Shown piece after piece: positions 6,745 through 9,561 of a DNA stretch of 9,561 bases. The stretch covers positions 1 through 9,561 of the forward strand of contig DCSW01000011.1 of NCBI GenBank assembly GCA_002325825.1, read 5' to 3'. This DNA is from Collimonas sp. UBA1456. GTDB taxonomy: Bacteria > Pseudomonadota > Gammaproteobacteria > Burkholderiales > Burkholderiaceae_D. The notes under the pieces were generated by a model. That model was not told where the DNA came from, ran no database searches, and worked only from the letters and a program-made list of their open reading frames with translations. Each line of letters begins with the position of its first letter. Within the stretch, counting starts at the first letter, position 1. Both the position numbers and the translations under genes were made by a program.

Positions 6745-7149
6745 ATGATTGGCATTCTTCTATTAACCCACGCCCCACTGGGTCAGGCATTTATCGCAGC
6801 CGCCTCTCATGTGTTTCGCCAGCCCCCCGAACGGCTCGAAGCGATCGACGTCATCGCCGATCAAAACCCAGTTGAAGTAGAAAAACTTGCCAAGCAAGCT
6901 ACTGCGCGTCTCGACGACGGTTCTGGCGTGCTGGTGATTACCGACGTCATAGGCGGCACGCCGTCCAATTGCACGCTACCGTTTTGCAGCGGTAACCAGA
7001 CCCAGGTGATTGCCGGTATCAGCCTGCCGATGTTGTTGCGGGCATTGACCTATCGTAACGACACGCTCGATGTCGTGACTGAAATGGCGCTGGCTGGTGG
7101 TCAGGGCGGAGCGGTGCGGGTCGATAACCGAGTTCGGGTATCGTACTAA
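6745..7149 (+). CDS. ptsM: PTS mannose-type IIA protein
   Basis: This cytoplasmic phosphocarrier accepts phosphate from HPr. At 134 residues it is a free-standing EIIA-Man domain. The active-site His9 lies in LLLTHAPLG, the supporting acidic residue is Asp67, and VITDVIGGTPSN (64-75) is the typical domain signature. SLPMLLRALTYRN (93-105) follows, and a glycine-rich GGQGGAV lies near the end. No IIB or IIC gene is next to it, so a regulatory role is more likely than sugar transport; the same ptsM-ptsH-ptsI order is known in Ralstonia eutropha, where the proteins affect polyhydroxybutyrate storage. The 43-bp gap after gshB has an AGGAG just past the gshB stop, but it is too far (about 37 nt) to serve this ATG. 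The start has no good ribosome binding site, so it is chosen from homology. Confidence 0.9.
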   Translation: MIGILLLTHAPLGQAFIAAASHVFRQPPERLEAIDVIADQNPVEVEKLAKQATARLDDGSGVLVITDVIGGTPSNCTLPFCSGNQTQVIAGISLPMLLRALTYRNDTLDVVTEMALAGGQGGAVRVDNRVRVSY

Positions 7150-7207
7150 CTGCCTAGCGACCATGTAAAGTTGCTTTTCGATAAAATAACATTAATTAAA
7201 AGACAAA

Positions 7208-7477
7208 ATGATTCAACAAGAAATTGAAATTATCAATAAACTCGGCTTGCATGCTCGTGCTTCGGCAAAATTTACACAACTGGCAAGCAAGTTCAAAAGC
7301 GAAGTGTGGATGATGCGTAACAAGCGTCGTGTCAATGCCAAGTCGATCATGGGTGTGATGATGTTGGCCGTCGGCAAGGGTAGCACGATCCTGCTGGAAG
7401 CCGAAGGCGAGGATGAAAAAGCCTGTTTCGACGCCCTCAACCAGCTGATTCAGGATAAGTTCGGCGAAGGCGAATAA
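7208..7477 (+). CDS. ptsH: Phosphocarrier protein HPr
   Basis: HPr passes phosphate from Enzyme I to IIA proteins. The 89-residue product has the standard length. His15 is the phosphate carrier in LGLHARA (12-18), and Ser46 in VNAKSIMGVMML (42-53) is the site for HPr kinase (HprK), which Betaproteobacteria commonly have. NKLGLHARASAKF and the SIMGVMMLA helix are close to textbook HPr. The start is preceded only by weak AAAAGAC; its position just before the family's usual first residues supports it. It lies 58 bp after ptsM in an AT-rich gap and 191 bp before ptsI. The three genes form a PTS phosphorelay cluster. Confidence 0.96.
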   Translation: MIQQEIEIINKLGLHARASAKFTQLASKFKSEVWMMRNKRRVNAKSIMGVMMLAVGKGSTILLEAEGEDEKACFDALNQLIQDKFGEGE

Positions 7478-7568
7478 AGCTGCGCCGCGGCTGCCTGTAG
7501 CGGCGACTTACTTCGCGACTTTATATTTCTGTTTGTATCAGTTGGCGATAGGGTCATTTGTCGCAAGG

Positions 7569-7638
7569 ATGATCTTGGCGATGGATGGACTTTGTCCCAA
7601 ACACTGAGACTTGTACGACATCTCTATGCCAAGATCAT
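7569..7638. repeat. 11-bp perfect inverted repeat upstream of ptsI
   Basis: ATGATCTTGGC (7569-7579) and GCCAAGATCAT (7628-7638) are exact reverse complements around a 48-nt centre, and two G-U pairs could extend the stem outside. The centre holds a small 4-bp hairpin, GGAC-TTT-GTCC (7587-7597). The structure ends 30 nt before the ptsI ATG and 16 nt before its AGGGGG ribosome binding site. It could be a transcript structure controlling ptsI, a protein-binding operator pair or a small mobile-element remnant. No target-site duplication is visible. Confidence 0.6.
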
Positions 7639-7668
7639 TTGAATTAAATTTTCCAGGGGGCTGACCAG

Positions 7669-9429
7669 ATGGCATCCTTTACCCTACATGGCATTCCGGT
7701 ATCGCGCGGCATCGCGATTGGCCGCGCTCACCTGCTCGCGCCGGCGGTAATGGACGTCAAACATTACCTGATCGGCGAGACCGAAGTCGCAGCCGAAGTC
7801 CAGCGCCTGCAGAACGCGGTAGCCGAGGTGCGCGCCGGATTACAGACCATTCGCAGCGACTTGCCGAAAGAATCGCCGCCAGAGCTGGGTGCGTTTATCG
7901 ACGTCCATCTGCTGATCTTGTCGGACCCGATGCTGGCCGAGATGTCGCTCGATTTCATCCGCAACCGTCAGTACAACGCCGAATGGGCGCTGGTGACGCA
8001 GATCAATGAAGTGTCGGCGCAGTTCGACGAAATTGAAGATCCCTATTTTCGCGAACGCAAGATGGATGTGCTGCAGGTTGGCGAGCGCTTGCTTAAAGTT
8101 CTCACCGGCACCGCAACCCGCCTGCCGAAAACCCATAACGACGGCGCATCGTTCACCAATATCGTGGTAGTGGCGTACGACATCTCGCCAGCTGACATGT
8201 CGCCGTTCCGCGATCGCGCCTTTTCCGGGTTCGTCACCGATCTGGGTGGCCATAACTCGCACACAGCTATTGTCGCCCGCAGCCTCGAGATTCCGGCTGC
8301 AGTCGGCATTAATAAGGCGTCCAAGCTGATCAAGCAGGATGACTGGATCATCATCGACGGCGACGCAGGCGTAGTGATCGTTAATCCGGCGCCAGTGATA
8401 TTGAAACAATATCGGGAGCTACAGGCGCGTCAACTGCGCTCCCGCCGCAAATTCGGCAAGATCAAGAAAACCCGGGCGGTCACACTGGATGGCACCGAAA
8501 TTAGCCTGCTGGCGAACATTGAGCTGCCGAGCGATTGTGCGTCGGCGATGAAATCCGGCGCCAGCGGTGTCGGCCTGTTTCGTTCTGAGTTCTTGTTCAT
8601 GGGTCGGATCGGTTCCCAGCACCAGTTGCCAACCGAGGATGAGCAATTTGCATCGTATCAGCAGGCGGTCGTAGCGATGAAGGGGCGGCCGGTAACGATC
8701 CGCACATTGGATGTCGGCGCCGACAAACCGCTCAACAGGGAAGAGCATACTGTGCTGAACCCGGCTCTTGGCCTGCGTGCGATTCGTTATTGCCTGGCCG
8801 AGCCGCAATTGTTTCTGACGCAACTGCGGGCGATCTTGCGCGCTTCCGCGTTCGGTACCGTCAAATTGCTGATCCCGATGCTGGCGCACGCATTTGAAAT
8901 CGACCAGACCCTGGCCATCATCGAGCAAGCCAAGTATCAACTGCGCGATGATGGCATTGCGTTCGACGAGAACATCAAGACCGGCGCCATGATCGAAATT
9001 CCGGCAGCCGCATTGGCGCTGCCGATGTTCATCAAGCGCATGGATTTTTTGTCAATCGGCACCAATGATCTGATTCAGTACACGCTCGCGATTGATCGCG
9101 TCGATCACGAGGTGGCGCACCTTTACAACCCATTGCACCCAGCGGTACTGTTCCTGTTATCTACCGTGATCGCGATGGGGCGCAATGCCGGGATCCCAGT
9201 GTCGGTATGCGGCGAAATGGCCGGTGACATCAAATTCACGCGTTTGTTGCTCGGCATGGGTTTGCTAGAGTTTTCAATGCATCCGACACAATTGCTGGTG
9301 GTCAAGAAAGAGATCCTGAACAGTGATCTCGACGACCTGACCCGGCAAACCAAAAATATCCTGCGCATTATAGAACCCAGCGCGATTGCAGCGGCGGTGG
9401 GACAAATGCGGGCGGCGGCGCGACGATAA
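7669..9429 (+). CDS. ptsI: PTS Enzyme I (phosphoenolpyruvate-protein phosphotransferase)
   Basis: This soluble dimeric enzyme transfers phosphate from PEP to HPr. The 586 residues begin directly with the PEP-utilising N-terminal domain and have no GAF domain, so this is PtsI, not the nitrogen-type PtsP. The N-terminal HPr-binding helical region is followed by the phosphohistidine motif GGHNSHTAIVARSL (193-206) with His198. The C-terminal PEP-binding barrel has VGLFRSEFLFMG (301-312, Arg305), RTLDVGADKPL (345-355), NPALGLRAIR (364-373), MIEIPAAAL (441-449), LSIGTNDLIQYTLAIDR (461-477) and VCGEMAGD (513-520, Cys514). The size is near that of E. coli EI (575). AGGGGG (about 7655-7660) is a good ribosome binding site for the ATG. 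A minus-strand IS remnant begins right after the stop, and no terminator remains. Confidence 0.97.
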   Translation: MASFTLHGIPVSRGIAIGRAHLLAPAVMDVKHYLIGETEVAAEVQRLQNAVAEVRAGLQTIRSDLPKESPPELGAFIDVHLLILSDPMLAEMSLDFIRNRQYNAEWALVTQINEVSAQFDEIEDPYFRERKMDVLQVGERLLKVLTGTATRLPKTHNDGASFTNIVVVAYDISPADMSPFRDRAFSGFVTDLGGHNSHTAIVARSLEIPAAVGINKASKLIKQDDWIIIDGDAGVVIVNPAPVILKQYRELQARQLRSRRKFGKIKKTRAVTLDGTEISLLANIELPSDCASAMKSGASGVGLFRSEFLFMGRIGSQHQLPTEDEQFASYQQAVVAMKGRPVTIRTLDVGADKPLNREEHTVLNPALGLRAIRYCLAEPQLFLTQLRAILRASAFGTVKLLIPMLAHAFEIDQTLAIIEQAKYQLRDDGIAFDENIKTGAMIEIPAAALALPMFIKRMDFLSIGTNDLIQYTLAIDRVDHEVAHLYNPLHPAVLFLLSTVIAMGRNAGIPVSVCGEMAGDIKFTRLLLGMGLLEFSMHPTQLLVVKKEILNSDLDDLTRQTKNILRIIEPSAIAAAVGQMRAAARR

Positions 9430-9441
9430 GAGAGCCTGGAT

Positions 9442-9561
9442 CATCGCAAGTTTCTGAGCCTCATTGACGGATTCGGATAGGTAATGTACCAGCCAGTTAT
9501 AGCGAATCGTTCTGTTGTAACGCTCGATATAAGCATTTTGTTACGTCTTTCCGGATTGAAT
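9442..9561 (-). mobile_element. Truncated IS3-family transposase fragment (ORF B end)
   Basis: Read on the minus strand from the right edge, the sequence encodes IQSGKT, then a TAA stop (9541-9543), then QNAYIERYNRTIRYNWLV and HYLSESVNEAQKLA. This matches the C-terminal part of IS3-family ORF B transposases; the stop replaces a Gln in the usual GKPQQNAYIERYN block. The Glu of NAYIERYN (9523-9525) would be the last catalytic residue of the DDE triad. The expected continuation, an Asn-Glu-Arg-Pro-rich block leading to the element's end, is absent; homology ends by about 9442, 12-15 bp from the ptsI stop. The copy is therefore interrupted and truncated. The rest lies beyond the window. The IS3 subgroup cannot be assigned. 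Confidence 0.8.

Noticed and set aside
7483..7505. CGCCGC/GCGGCG hairpin after ptsH as an intrinsic terminator
   Set aside because: The stem is only 6 bp with an 11-nt loop and no T-run follows directly; ptsI lies downstream in the same direction, so termination here is not supported.
1..9561. CRISPR arrays, tRNA or rRNA genes, toxin-antitoxin, phage or defence systems
   Set aside because: No regularly spaced repeats, tRNA-like sequence, rRNA segment or such gene families were seen; the window is core metabolism with local decay.

Overview
The window looks like a piece of a betaproteobacterial chromosome, most likely Burkholderiales and probably Oxalobacteraceae (the Herbaspirillum, Herminiimonas and Collimonas group). 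Three things suggest this: an orf1(nlmA)-glnK-amtB arrangement like the NtrC-controlled operon described in Herbaspirillum seropedicae, the PF08886-type GshA followed by GshB, and a ptsM-ptsH-ptsI cluster with a mannose-type IIA protein. This is inferred from remembered families and gene order; no search was run. All intact genes are on the + strand.

Layout. Positions 1-743 hold no convincing gene. They contain a regulatory region with two good NtrC-box matches 30 bp apart (497-513, 527-543), a possible sigma-70 promoter (547-574) and a good sigma-54 -24/-12 promoter (665-680). At 744-1451 lies a decayed outer-membrane-type gene (TIGR02001/NlmA-like) with an internal loss, two frame changes and an in-frame stop. 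Next come intact glnK (1521-1859) and amtB (1876-3402), the PII signal protein and its ammonium channel. A decayed GNAT acetyltransferase fills 3545-4079. Then gshA (4377-5675) and gshB (5760-6701) encode the two steps of glutathione synthesis, followed by a PTS IIA protein (6745-7149), HPr (7208-7477) and Enzyme I (7669-9429). The right edge is a broken IS3-family transposase on the minus strand, whose recognisable homology ends about 15 bp from the ptsI stop.

How they work together. The nitrogen block is probably switched on by NtrC and RpoN under nitrogen limitation. GlnK then gates AmtB. The sigma-54 transcript must cross the dead orf1 reading frame to reach glnK and amtB, yet the promoter, glnK and amtB all look functional. 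EI, HPr and IIA-Man form a phosphate relay from PEP. No sugar-transport IIB/IIC genes are visible, which fits the regulatory PTS known in this group.

Overall this is a conserved core region showing local decay: two pseudogenes, a truncated IS and two odd substitutions in GshB. I do not see a new defence system, biosynthetic cluster or CRISPR array. The most useful observations are the regulatory architecture upstream of a dead leader gene and the long inverted repeat in front of ptsI.
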